Shown in pieces: positions 1-9,135 of a stretch of DNA of 14,673 nt (position 1 is its first letter; each line of letters starts with the position of its first letter). Position numbers and translations under genes: made by a program. This DNA is from Solicoccozyma terricola (lineage: Eukaryota; Basidiomycota; Tremellomycetes; Filobasidiales; Piskurozymaceae), in assembly GCA_001600875.1 (NCBI GenBank), contig BCLD01000018.1, forward strand, positions 74,758 through 89,430. The letters run 5' to 3'. Under the pieces are notes generated by a model. It was given only the letters and a program-made list of their open reading frames with translations, was not told the DNA's origin and searched no databases.

Positions 1-1343
1 GTAGAGGGAGGGGGGGCAGGGGAATAGAAATAGCAACTCACAATCCAGCTCCAACCGGCTTTACCACCGACACCTGCCATCTTAGACAAACCATCTGAAC
101 GAGCACCAACATCAGTCAGTATCTCACAGGTTGAAAAAACAAAAAAGCAAAAAGGTACATCTTCGTCTACTCACAACCCAAGATCCCACCGAAAGCTCCT
201 GCAAGTACAGCGCCGGCGAAAAATACACTGATCCTCTTACTAGTCTCCTTGCGCTATGAGGACCCCTTTCAGAGAATCAGTCTCCAAGTCAACACCTCCA
301 CGTAATCACCATCGCTCTCACCTTGTACCATCCTGAAAGGAAAAACGAAATACCTGGGAAAAGTCCACATTCAAAGAATCCAAGTAGGAATCGCATTGCA
401 AGTAGGGCCTCTGATGATATGTTTTGGAGATTCAGCATGATGGCGTAGGGGCGGCGTGTTTTTTAGTCGTCGACGGAGTAGACTTACGATAGTTCTGGAC
501 CAAACCCACTGCAGTCAAGGAGCAAAAAATGTCAATCTGGGTGCTCGTGCTATAACCCGTCCATAGCTACTATCACCAACTCACTTCCAACCTGACAGAT
601 GGACCAAATGATCATGATAAATGGGATCCAGCGACTTGGCTTCATCTGAGCGGGGAGAGATAGGAAGGGATGAGCTCATGGTGGGAATTGATTATACACT
701 TTCTATCCCCACTCACTTTTTTTAAGAGCAAATTACTGGGGATCTCGAACGCTAAAGATCTCTCCTATCAGTACGTTGGGGACATCATGCTCGTGTGTCT
801 TTCCGCCACTCACCAACATAGGAAACGAAGAAGATGACGCTCGCGTTGTTGTAGTCCGAGGCGCTCATACCGAGGTCCTTTTGCAGACCTATCATAGGTA
901 TATGTAAGAAAAAAGTTCGCAGGACCTGACCGGCTCCGTCCCCTCTACTCACCGGCAAGCTTTGCAGTCCCGATGTTGATACGATCCAGGAAAGACCTGT
1001 CGGCAACATGGGAGCTATCAGCCAACTGGGGATCATTCAGGCTACCCTAAGTTCCGGACTCACATCGTGAAAAGCAGACTGTGACATTGTTGAGAACGCC
1101 GCGATCAGTTATAACTTTTCGAGACTTGCAAGTCCTTGACTCTACCTCCACAACTCACGTCAACCACGGCACCATCCGAAGGTCCATCTTCCTGACTAGT
1201 TTTCTCTCCATCTCTGCATATTCGGACGGGGACAGCACTGCAAGTTGTGCTGCGTACTCATTCGAGTGGTTGCCCAGCTTTTCAGGCACCTTCTCATCAG
1301 GAGGGAAGGTGAGCTCGTCGGAGCCACGAGTGGAGCTGGTCAT
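1..1343 (-). CDS. ACS/Dal5-type MFS anion permease, 5' half (partial)
   Basis: Membrane transporter of the anion:cation symporter (allantoate/nicotinate/pantothenate permease) branch of the major facilitator superfamily; the substrate cannot be told from this half. Exons, in transcription order: 1343-1159, 1078-1064, 996-953, 888-814, 751-717, 645-585, 508-488, 410-322, 253-175, 94-42; the last visible intron starts at 41. All phases agree and give 219 residues. Family landmarks in order: cytoplasmic N-terminus with E-R-K-L-V-R-K-M-D-L-R-M-V-P-W-L; SFLDRINIG (TM1); GLQKDLGMSASDYN; FEIPSNLLLKK; KPSRWIPFIMI; MRFLLGFFECGLFPG; WYKRKE; FFAGAVLAGAFGG. The ATG at 1343 is preferred because it is the first in frame. 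Two exons are only 15 and 21 nt. The family usually has 450-550 residues with 12 TM helices, so roughly the first five or six are here. Family assignment is firm; substrate is unknown. Confidence 0.9.
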
Positions 1344-1976
1344 GGTAGTGGCGTCGTTTGGCTGATGCGAGCGAGAGAAACAACAGCGCAAGGTCGACTT
1401 TATGTGTTATGAAGTGAATGACAGGCAGTAGACAAATTTCCCCCTGACCCCCTCTACCACTCTGCTCTCTCCTCCCGACTCAGCGGTCCTGCATGTGTCC
1501 CCTAGGTGACCTCTGACTGGCAAAATCTGAAAGTCAGACTAAGGGCTACTGAGCGGGATTCAATTTTCGGCCGACCAATTGTCAACAATCGCATTTTCGC
1601 CGATTCCATTGGCTTAGCCAGTCAAACCCCACCGCTGTTCACATGACCCGAAGGACACGATGGGAACGACGGGAACGACAGGGGTTGTTGGTTGCCAAGA
1701 CGCCCGCTTGGGGTTGGGCTCCGGGTACCCGGCTGGAACCGGACGTGTCTCGCCGGGGCGGAGGGGGGTTGCAACAGGATCCACCTTCTGGAAGGAACGA
1801 TACGAGTCGCGAAGTTCAAATTAAATACAAGGGGACCCTAATTCAACCACCACATCTACAACTACAACCATGCAAGATAGACCAAGTATGTAAAGCGCCG
1901 TACCTCAAGTCACTGCACCAGTCCCCAGGTGGATCCAGTAGCGACTTTCCTCTATAGTTCTAAAGCCGTGCCCCGT
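1344..1976. other. Intergenic region: permease promoter and RNase III-like gene 3' flank
   Basis: No convincing gene. Next to the permease ATG lies a pyrimidine-rich stretch (about 1438-1482 on the plus strand). CCAAT pentamers occur at 1575-1579 (plus) and at 1612-1608 (minus), the latter about 265 nt upstream of the permease start. A 9-nt unit, GGGAACGAC, is directly repeated at 1662-1679. Around 1820-1885 there is a short A/C-rich leader, an ATG and a GTATGT (see findings). Open frames here are short, with biased composition and no recognisable family. Confidence 0.5.
1608..1612 (-). promoter_or_regulatory. CCAAT box upstream of the permease
   Basis: CCAAT on the minus strand, the same strand as the permease, about 265 nt upstream of its ATG. 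A second CCAAT, on the plus strand, lies at 1575-1579. CCAAT is bound by the HAP/NF-Y complex in fungi. A pentamer arises often by chance, so this is only a candidate. Confidence 0.2.
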
Positions 1977-3018
1977 TCAGATATTAACTCCCAGCGCCTC
2001 CAGCGTCACCCTACAAGCCTCCTTCTTCGCCTCCCTTTTATTCGAGCCCATACCACTACCCACAACTTCCCCAGACATCACACAATCGATCCTGAACATC
2101 GGCATGTGATCTGCGCCTCCACATCTAACATCGACGAAAGAAGCTGTCAAGCCTCTGCGCTGGAGGTATTCGTTGAGAATGGAGTCGAAAGGCATGATGC
2201 TTTTCGTTGAAGTCCTTGGGAGGTTGAGGAACGGTGAGGGAGCCTGTGTAGGTTGAGAAACTGGTTGAGAAACTGGTCTAGATGGAACCGTCGATACCGT
2301 TTGCGTTCCAGGTGATCGAGAAGAAGCGATCGTCCCACTCGTTGACGCCGGCGAAGGAGAATACCGGCCTATCTCCTCCTCTACTAATATTTCCTCGCTC
2401 TTCTTCGTCGCCCATCCCACCAATTGCCTAAACATATCTTTCACGAAGTCTTCCACCTTCGCGCTAGCAACAACTGGTCGATCCCATTTCCTCTTGGCTA
2501 GAGGACCTTTCTCTTGTTTATCGAAAAGTAGAGCGCCGATGTGGGCGCAAAGGAGATCGGACGGGATTGCAGTGATCGACTCGGATGTCATCTTTATTTC
2601 TGGCTTGCAAAGAATCAGGTTGGGAAGAGCGTAAGAATGGGAGAAGATGCAGAGGATTGCAGGCGAACACAATGTGTTGGTGATACGCTAAGAGGTGTGG
2701 AAATTGTTCGTTCAACGTCGTCAGCAATTATGAACCAGTCTCTGGCGCGGCGATCGCAGATGCTCTGTTCACCTTGATTGTATCCGCGTTCTCGTCGTGC
2801 ATCATTCCATTCACTAGCATCATGACATGGTATCTCAAGGCTTGTTCCCCCAACATCGCCAACTTTTCATAATCTTCGAGGAAACCGTTTGTATTATGTG
2901 TTCCACGGGTGATCAGGTAGCTTCTATGAGTGAGTGCCAGTTCGGAGAGGAGCACGTCTTCGATTTTAGGGAGAGCCGGTACGACAAGAGCTGGCAGCGT
3001 CATGTCGTTGGCTGCCAT
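1977..3018 (-). CDS. Degenerate RNase III-domain / dsRNA-binding protein
   Basis: Two exons, 3018-2773 and 2687-1977, joined in phase 0 by an 85-nt intron (donor GTGAAC, acceptor CTTAG), give 318 residues. RNase III-like domain, about residues 15-175: ALTHRSY (28-34); YEKLAMLGEQAL (50-61) aligns with the family signature N-E-R-L-E-F-L-G-D; ITNTL (84-88); ALPNLIL; SDLLCAHIGALLFD (125-138). Against bacterial RNase III, one signature Glu is kept (E51), the second is Ala (A54), the signature Asp is Glu (E58), and the late catalytic Glu is Cys (C129). The late Asp (D126) is present. A Ser/Pro/Thr-rich linker (about 188-245) precedes a good dsRBD (about 248-316), with FRIDCVMSGEVVGSG and SNKREAKKEA. 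I infer a dsRNA-binding protein with weak or no nuclease activity. Alternatives: mitochondrial large-subunit protein mL44, which has the same domain order but normally a targeting sequence not seen here; or an RNAi accessory factor. Domain calls are firm; the role is unknown. Confidence 0.82.
2251..2274 (-). repeat. 12-nt tandem repeat in the RNase III-like gene linker
   Basis: GGTTGAGAAACT (plus strand) is repeated twice, perfectly and back to back. On the coding strand it encodes a duplicated Val-Ser-Gln-Pro in the disordered linker, so gain or loss of a unit would keep the frame. Confidence 0.8.
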
Positions 3019-3158
3019 TGCTTGAGGGGATGGAGGAGATCTATATGAGCGCTCGGGTGGTATCCTAGTCTACCTGGGGTCCGGGTTAAATAGAGAGAAA
3101 AGTGTTTGTTCAAACGATGGGGTTTACGAATTCGTTGAGATGTCGATATGCTCATCCT

Positions 3159-3176
3159 GGGGGGGGGGGGGGGGGG
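3159..3176. repeat. 18-nt poly(G) run
   Basis: An uninterrupted run of 18 G on the plus strand, about 140 nt upstream of the RNase III-like gene ATG and about 110 nt downstream of the GH5 stop. It may be a natural homopolymer or a base-calling/assembly artefact, as suspected at the right end of the window. Confidence 0.95.
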
Positions 3177-3207
3177 TCCATGTTGTTTATAGCTATATGT
3201 TTGAAAC

Positions 3208-3219
3208 GGTCACGTGCAC
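3208..3219 (-). promoter_or_regulatory. Cbf1-like E-box upstream of the RNase III-like gene
   Basis: The plus strand reads GGTCACGTGCAC, containing GTCACGTG, a fit to the fungal bHLH Cbf1 consensus RTCACRTG. It lies about 190 nt upstream of the ATG at 3018. The same 12-mer occurs upstream of the glutaryl-CoA dehydrogenase in the same orientation relative to its gene. Function is inferred from the motif only. Confidence 0.35.
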
Positions 3220-3287
3220 GTCAGGTGGCAATCGTTCCATTCCATAGCATACCGCACTGATTACAACGCATGCCGTTCGTCAACCGT

Positions 3288-5381
3288 CTAGCTCCAGGCG
3301 CTGTCTTTCATCAGATCGACCAACTGCTTCCTCTGATCACAGTTTTCGAACTTGAATGTCGCAGCCAACTCGTCCAACTCTTCAAAGCTCAGATCCGCCA
3401 TAGGCTTGACAAAGTCGTCGTTGAGGTTGTCTGAAATCCAAGTGTACAAGACTCGTCGGAAGAGATGCTGCTTGAGAGACCAGAATGGTGGGTATGAGGG
3501 TACAGCCTCAGGGGTCTCACGTTGAATGAAATCGAGGACAGGTTGGAAGTTTTCTATGGGCGAGGTTTATATTAGCTGACGTGAAAGATTGGATGCATGA
3601 TAAGCGGTACCTACTAGTTGTCTCGGTACTGTGAAGCGTGGAAACAGGATGCACAGTTAGCCATCCATACATTCCGCCGAAAACCCCAGTCCACCCACTC
3701 ATCTGTTCCCCAGAACTCCAACGCCAACTTCCTCTTCCTCGCAATCGCCTTCCCAAACAGTTTTATCCACGGAGAATCCTGTTTGGCATGGACCATACCC
3801 TGGATACCGATATCTTTGTACAGCCAAATAGTCCAGGAAATCCGGTCTTGGTTGTACACTTTCATCTGCTCGCCTAGAGCTGCGTAACGCTTGTCGTTGA
3901 TCTCGTTCCACGAGGGACCGTCAACAGCTTCAGTCGCGAAGACTGGCCCGAATTCACCTGGTGAGAACAAGTACAGAATCAGCATGCGTCGACTGAGTAG
4001 AAGAGGACGGGGATAAAGTACATACCATTCCAGATGGGACTATTGGTCTTTTTACTGAACCCGATCTTTCTCTCATAGTCACGTCGGACCTTGGCCTTGT
4101 CCGCGTCCGAACCAGTGAAAGCTTTGCCCATAGGGAATCCGAACATTGAGTCTACGCGACCATTGTCTTTCCGTAAGCGTGTGATATCGTCGTATTAGGC
4201 GTCCAACACTCACAATCATGGCATGAGAAGATGGCATTCTCGAATCGGAAGTCAGCAGCGTCAAAGGCTGAGAAGCTGTCCCACGACATGGAACATCAGT
4301 ACCTATATCTCCCGGATCTTCTCCACAACGATCACTCACTCAGCACCAAACGTATTCCCATCAAAGCAAAGAATATGATCCGGATCAACCGCTCGAATTG
4401 CATTTTCCAGACGAGTGTAGAATGACAATAGCCTCTTGGCGCCTTCAGATTCATCGGTCGGCTCATTCAGAAGATTGTAACCTGCGACCCATGGGTTGCT
4501 GTAGGAGATCACATGTGAGCTCTTTGTGAAGAGCCGGGAGGTGCAAAAAAAGACAAAGAGATGACTCACCCCTTGTACCGAGCAGCGATAGCCTCCCAGA
4601 TCCTCACTGTTCTATCTTGGAATTCCTTGAACTCCCAAAGAAGAGCAACGGGGGTGTTGTTGTCGGAATGCCAATCGCTGTGTTCCGTCCGAGAGTCAGC
4701 GTGATGATTACGCTGTTGGGATACGAGTCCAGTCGACTCACAAGTTTTGACCACCAGGAGCGGCGTGGAGATCGAGGATGGTGTAGATACCTGCATCGCC
4801 GTTCTGTGGGCGACGATTGACACCAGGTGAGTTTCCCCTCCCTGACATACGGGCAAAGACAACAATTCATCACCCACAAGCTTCACCACCCTGTCAATAT
4901 ACTTGAACCCATCTTCCTTGATCACATAGGGATCCAAATCATCACTCAAATGCCTATAATTAATCGCCAACCTCTGCAAATTCAACCCAATGCCTTTAAA
5001 CCACTTGGCATCCGCCTCGGCGTAAAAGTACTGATAAAATTTGTCCCAGAAATAATCATATTTTTCTTGACCGATCAGTTTGAGCATCGCGGCTCTGAAC
5101 GCCTTTTCGTGTCCAGGGTAGCCATTGGTAAAGTTCTGGTAATGGGGCAAGGCGGGATTGGAACCATGTGCATAATGAAAAGGCAGAAGACGAAACAAAG
5201 CTCACCTCTTGAAGAAGGTAGGCACCGAGACACGCCTGAATATCAGGGAGAGGGGTTTACGGTCAGCGACCCTTGGCAGTGTTGCAAGGGTCACGCAGTG
5301 GAGACTTACTCCACGCAAGATGATTTCCTTGCCTTCACTGTCGACGATCTTGTCACCAGAGCATTTGAGTATGCCGACCAT
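3288..5381 (-). CDS. GH5-family glycoside hydrolase (cellulase-type TIM barrel)
   Basis: Eleven exons in transcription order: 5381-5310, 5235-5206, 5135-4878, 4803-4742, 4677-4570, 4498-4340, 4275-4214, 4151-4026, 3957-3699, 3628-3615, 3553-3288. All phases close; product 471 residues. It should hydrolyse a beta-glycosidic bond by the retaining mechanism of clan GH-A. Landmarks: KEIILRG near the N-terminus; NFTNGYPGHE; LNLQRLAINYRH; IYTILDLHAAPGGQN; DWHSDN; GYNLLNEP, with acid/base E189; FSCHDY; WNGEFGPVF, with nucleophile E294; RISWTIWLYKDIG; and a C-terminal helical tail ending in LMKDSAWS. No signal peptide or membrane segment is visible, so the enzyme is probably intracellular. The first ATG gives a start that runs directly into the family's N-terminal strand. 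A 14-nt exon (3628-3615) joins WGTD to the tail. It diverges from the sugar transporter at 6478. The exact substrate (glucan, steryl glucoside, glucosylceramide or other) cannot be read from sequence alone. Confidence 0.93.
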
Positions 5382-6477
5382 GTTTGACTATGTGATGTTA
5401 GGTTGAAACTCGCTGAGAAATGGAAAAGAATTGCAATGAAGTTGTATACGGCGCTCCCCAGACCCCCCTGCCCTGCCCTTGATACCTCTTCTCTTCTAGG
5501 ATGGACTCCGGACACCATTGCTCGGGGATATCAGAAGCCTTTCGTCACGATGATTCATAATCTTCGGAGGGTAGGGATCGTATTCGGGGCGGAAGAGTCG
5601 AGATATTCAGCGAAGCCCTGCCTTGTACTATCCGACTCTACGACTTCCTCCTCGAGCGCCAATCTACTGCATCTGTCAAACCACAGGCCAGATAATGTCA
5701 ATACCTGCGGCGCCCGATGAATGCGGCGTAATTTACTGAGGGACTGGGAACGGAAATCCGGCGGTTCGGTGGGGACATCGTTGCATCAATACTGGTCACA
5801 CGCTTCTTTGCATGCGCTGACGCCACACAAGTTAGTAATCCTACTGGACCGTTATGTTGAATTTCGCCGCGCTTTCCCGTCCATTACCGCTGAACATCCG
5901 GATCATCATGGTAGCTGATGGTCAAAGACACTCGTCTTGCAATAGGGTTATGCGTCAGTGCAGCCATGATGTAGGGCTCCTATCTCTTCTTTCAGAGAGT
6001 ATGGCTTAAGGACACCCTAGCAACTGCATCTTCATCTTCGACGACCAAAAAGCCGAACTGCCGATCGATCCCTGTGAAATGATTCGCCGCGTGAAATTGA
6101 ATAGGACCTTTTCCTAATTTCGCCGGTCCGCACACAGCCAGGAAGGCGAAACTTACCAGTCCTGCTGTCAGCCCATCGCTGCAAACTTGGACAAGTCTGC
6201 TGTCGGATGCGCAAGTTCATGCTCAGTGCAACACCACCACAACCACCGCAAACGGACCGCAAACCCTCCTCCATCCATTCCTCCGACATCAGCTGAGAGC
6301 GCTTCATTCTCCACACAAGGCTGCTGCGGGGCCATCGGGGGATATCCGTTGACGATCTCGTCTCCAGTGGTTTGAATACATATAGCGCAGCTTTGTGCCA
6401 GGGGTCCCCACTATCGTTCTCTTCTCCACACATCGAACGACTTTTATCCACTGTTCCTGAGGATACACTTACAAACC
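5382..6477. other. Divergent promoter region, GH5 hydrolase / sugar transporter
   Basis: About 1.1 kb between two start codons facing apart. I see no gene: open frames on either strand are antisense-like, lack family motifs and have no spliced continuation. A weak TATA-like CATATAG lies at 6379-6385, about 95 nt upstream of the transporter ATG. A GGGGTCCCC palindrome is at 6401-6409. The stretch just upstream of the transporter ATG is C/T/A-rich, as in many fungal leaders. It presumably holds both promoters, and is long for this compact genome. Confidence 0.5.
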
Positions 6478-8857
6478 ATGACCAACTTCGGAAAGGCAAA
6501 CGCCCTTAAGCAGGATCTCACTCCTACTTTGGCATTCATCGCTCTCTTCTCATGTTGCGGAGCATTCACCTTTGGGTAAGTCGTAAATAGACCATATTTT
6601 GTTAGCGTCATACGCTGATTGCCCCCCTCCCCCCCCCCCCCCCGTGGGTCCTCTCCCCTTCTCCAGATTCGATAACGCCTGGTGGGGAGGAGTTCTTGGA
6701 CAACCATACTTCAATTCCGTCTTCGGTACTCTTACCACCGTAGCAGCAGATGGTACCGTATCGAAGAGTTTGACCGCATCTCAACAATCCGCCGGTACTG
6801 CCTTGGGAACTGCCGGAATTGCCATTGGGTGCATGGTTGCTGGTTACATCGCGAAGCGATTCGGTCGAAAAAAGTCGTTCTATGCCGTGAGTGATCACAA
6901 AGTCACCCAAGAAAGTCATCCGAGCTGCAGTGCTAATTACCGAGCCTTTCCAATCAGACTGCATTCGGTTCCCTCATAGGTGTCCTCATTCAGATCACCT
7001 CAGGTATCAATGGTGGTCGTTTCTGGCAACTGGTCGCCGGCAAGATCGTCATCTGTATTTCCATCGGTATCGCCTCCGTCTCAGTCCCTCTTTACCTCGC
7101 CGAGTGTTCGCCGCCAGCCATTCGGGGTGCTCTCGTCAATTCGTACGTCGAAATCCAAGCGGTCGGAGGATTCATGGCCTATGTCGCCATCTACTGTTTG
7201 AGAGACGCAGTCGGACAGGAGGTTTGGTGTGTTCCCGTGAGTCCCCTTCGTCTTTAGCTGGCTTAGTAAAACAAGTTTACTGACGCCGAATATGGGAATA
7301 CTTGCAGATCGGACTCCAGCTGTTTGCACCCCTTTTGATGGTTGCCTTCGGTTGGATGCTGCCCGAGTCACCTCGATGGTAAGTAGAATGGTATTCGATG
7401 CATCACCTTGAGTGGAACACCTTACACCCGACCAACAAAACCCACGCAGGCTCCTCGAAGCCGGACGAAGAGAAGATGCTCGGTCGTCTCTCCTCGTCCT
7501 CCGACGAGGAAAGGAAGGATATGATCCCGAAGTCGACCTCATCGCCCTCGAAGAGACCTACCAACGCGAGGTGCAGAGTGCTAGCAGTGTCAGCTGGGCA
7601 CAATGCTTCCGAGGAACCGATCTGTACAGGACCTTGATCGTTTTGGGTATCCAGTGCTTGCAACAGGGACAAGGTGAGTGTGGTGTGGAACGCAGAAAAG
7701 ACGCTGGAAGGGTCATCTAATGACGAGGCGGCTCCCAGGCATTTCTTTCATGTCCAACTACCTGGTCATATTCTTCCTTCAGCTCGGAATTCAGAACGTG
7801 TGGATGATCTTGTTGATCGGTGAGTGAGGGGAAACTGATCTTGAACCGATCAAAGGACTGACGGACCCACTTGTCAACAGTATACGCGATCATCATCTTC
7901 TTGACTGCTGGTGGTTTCTTCGTTCAAGATTTCTTCGGTCGTCGAACGCTCTTGATCTGGGGAGGTGCGGTCATGGCTGTCTGTCTCATTTCCGTAGGAG
8001 GAATTACCACTGTCACTCCGGCACCGACGGGTGCAAGGGCCAATGCTTGCGTCGCTCTCAGTGAGTGCACGCTGGGTTTCAAGGGTACTAATATCGGCGC
8101 TAATGTGGAAGATGTCGCCCTCAGTCTTCTTCTGGCTGGTTGGATTCTCTCAATCGTGGACCAACATCCCTTGGACCGTTTCAGCTGAGCTTCCATCAGA
8201 GGCAACTCGTGATAAGACTCTCGCCTTGGGTGCCTTTAGTGGTTACGTCGTCGGAATGTTGATTGGTTTAGTGTGAGTGTGAGAAGATGTAAACCCAAAG
8301 AGAAATACGCTCATCCAACTCGGTCTGCCTTTGTTACCTTCAGAAATCCGTACATGCAAGATGTACGTGATGGAATGGGAACCCTCATTACAGACAATAC
8401 CAGCGTGCTAAACGTCGATTTTGTAATCTACAGGCACAATACGGAAACCTTGGTGGAAAGGTTGGATTTGTCTGTGAGTAAAGATGATCGAGATGATTTG
8501 GAGATTTTTCGGAATAAAACCCTGACCTCGTCAATATCGTCCCCCTCACAGACGGTTCCATCTCCGTTGTCGCCATTGTCTTCTGTTGGGCTTTTATTCC
8601 AGAGCTCAAGGGTCGATCTCTCGAAGACGTCGATTACATGTTCGAGCACGGTGTTCCAGTCAGTAGCCCGAAATCTTTCCAATTACTCGGATACCAAGTC
8701 CTGACAACTTGACCTTCCTCCCTCATAGCTGCGCCAAATGGGCGAATACGTCGTCAAATCCGACTTGCCGGAAACAAATGGCTATACTGGTTATCAAGGA
8801 GAGCAGGATGGCAGCGAACACGAGGATAAGAAGGCTGATATCGAGCATGTACACTGA
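6478..8857 (+). CDS. MFS sugar transporter
   Basis: Twelve exons: 6478-6575, 6667-6886, 6958-7236, 7308-7378, 7450-7673, 7739-7819, 7881-8060, 8125-8272, 8344-8362, 8434-8473, 8552-8658, 8729-8857. All phases close; product 531 residues, the normal length for fungal hexose/glycoside:H+ symporters with 12 TM helices. Landmarks: GFDNAWWGGVLGQPYF after TM1; GYIAKRFGRKKS (loop 2-3); LYLAECSPPAIRGALVN; LPESPRWLLEAGR before the central loop; GQGISFMSNY (TM7); DFFGRRTLLIWGG (loop 8-9); IPWTVSAELPSEATRDK (TM10 region); PELKGRSLEDVDYMFEHGVP at the end of TM12. The tail is hydrophilic. The ATG at 6478 follows a pyrimidine-rich leader ending ACAAACC. Substrate is unknown; the divergent GH5 gene suggests, by inference only, a glucoside or glucose. 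Intron 1 carries a 15-C run in its polypyrimidine tract. Confidence 0.95.
6629..6643. repeat. 15-nt poly(C) run in intron 1 of the sugar transporter
   Basis: Fifteen C in a row, preceded by six C and one T (6622-6628), between the likely branch site (CGCTGAT, about 6613-6619) and the acceptor AG at 6665-6666. The position fits a polypyrimidine tract, though its pure C composition is unusual. Confidence 0.9.
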
Positions 8858-9112
8858 TAGTATAGCTCTGATGAGACTTTGTATGGATGGGACTGACTTG
8901 GTATCAGATGATTTACTGGGACTTTCGGTTCTGCTGATGGGATGGGAAGATTCCCATTTCGAGATTGTTCCGGGAGAATTGTTATGAAGCGGTGGTGGCG
9001 ACCATCCGCCATCGGCGTTGATGTTGCAAGGATCTTCGGAAGAGGCATAAGGTATTTCATCAAGCCCGGTACCCCATTACAACCTTGAATCATCCCAAGG
9101 ACAAAATTACAA

Positions 9113-9123
9113 TTTTTTTTTTT
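9113..9123. repeat. 11-nt poly(T) run between convergent genes
   Basis: Eleven T on the plus strand, 13 nt beyond the stop codon of the minus-strand hypothetical gene and about 255 nt after the sugar transporter stop. It lies in the shared 3' flank (8858-9135), which otherwise shows no gene. It may contribute to 3'-end formation, but nothing proves it. Confidence 0.6.
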
Positions 9124-9135
9124 CAAATATCGATA

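Noticed and set aside
334..353. Short GT...AG stretch resembling an intron inside a permease exon
   Set aside because: At about 20 nt it is far below the 61-nt minimum seen here, and read through in frame it encodes the conserved-looking G-I-S-F-F-L-S before W-Y-K.
1643..1957. 104-codon plus-strand frame downstream of the RNase III-like gene
   Set aside because: Composition is driven by a G-rich stretch and a short direct repeat; no motif, no splice continuation.
2728..2773. Unspliced ending of the RNase III-like first exon (tail after residue 82)
   Set aside because: Reading through gives a stop at 2730-2728 and loses the rest of the domain. The GTGAAC donor with the CTTAG acceptor restores family-like sequence in phase.
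4827..5387. 186-codon open frame on the plus strand
   Set aside because: It lies antisense to GH5 exons whose protein matches a known family over many motifs. The plus frame has no family resemblance and is a shadow of coding composition.
5456..6411. CreA/Mig1-like SYGGRG motifs at 5456, 5769, 6326 and 6406 in the hydrolase/transporter promoter
   Set aside because: The six-base degenerate motif is expected about four times in 1.1 kb counting both strands, so there is no enrichment.
6032..6499. 155-codon open frame on the minus strand upstream of the sugar transporter
   Set aside because: It overlaps the transporter promoter and start in antisense, shows no motif and has no sensible splice partners.
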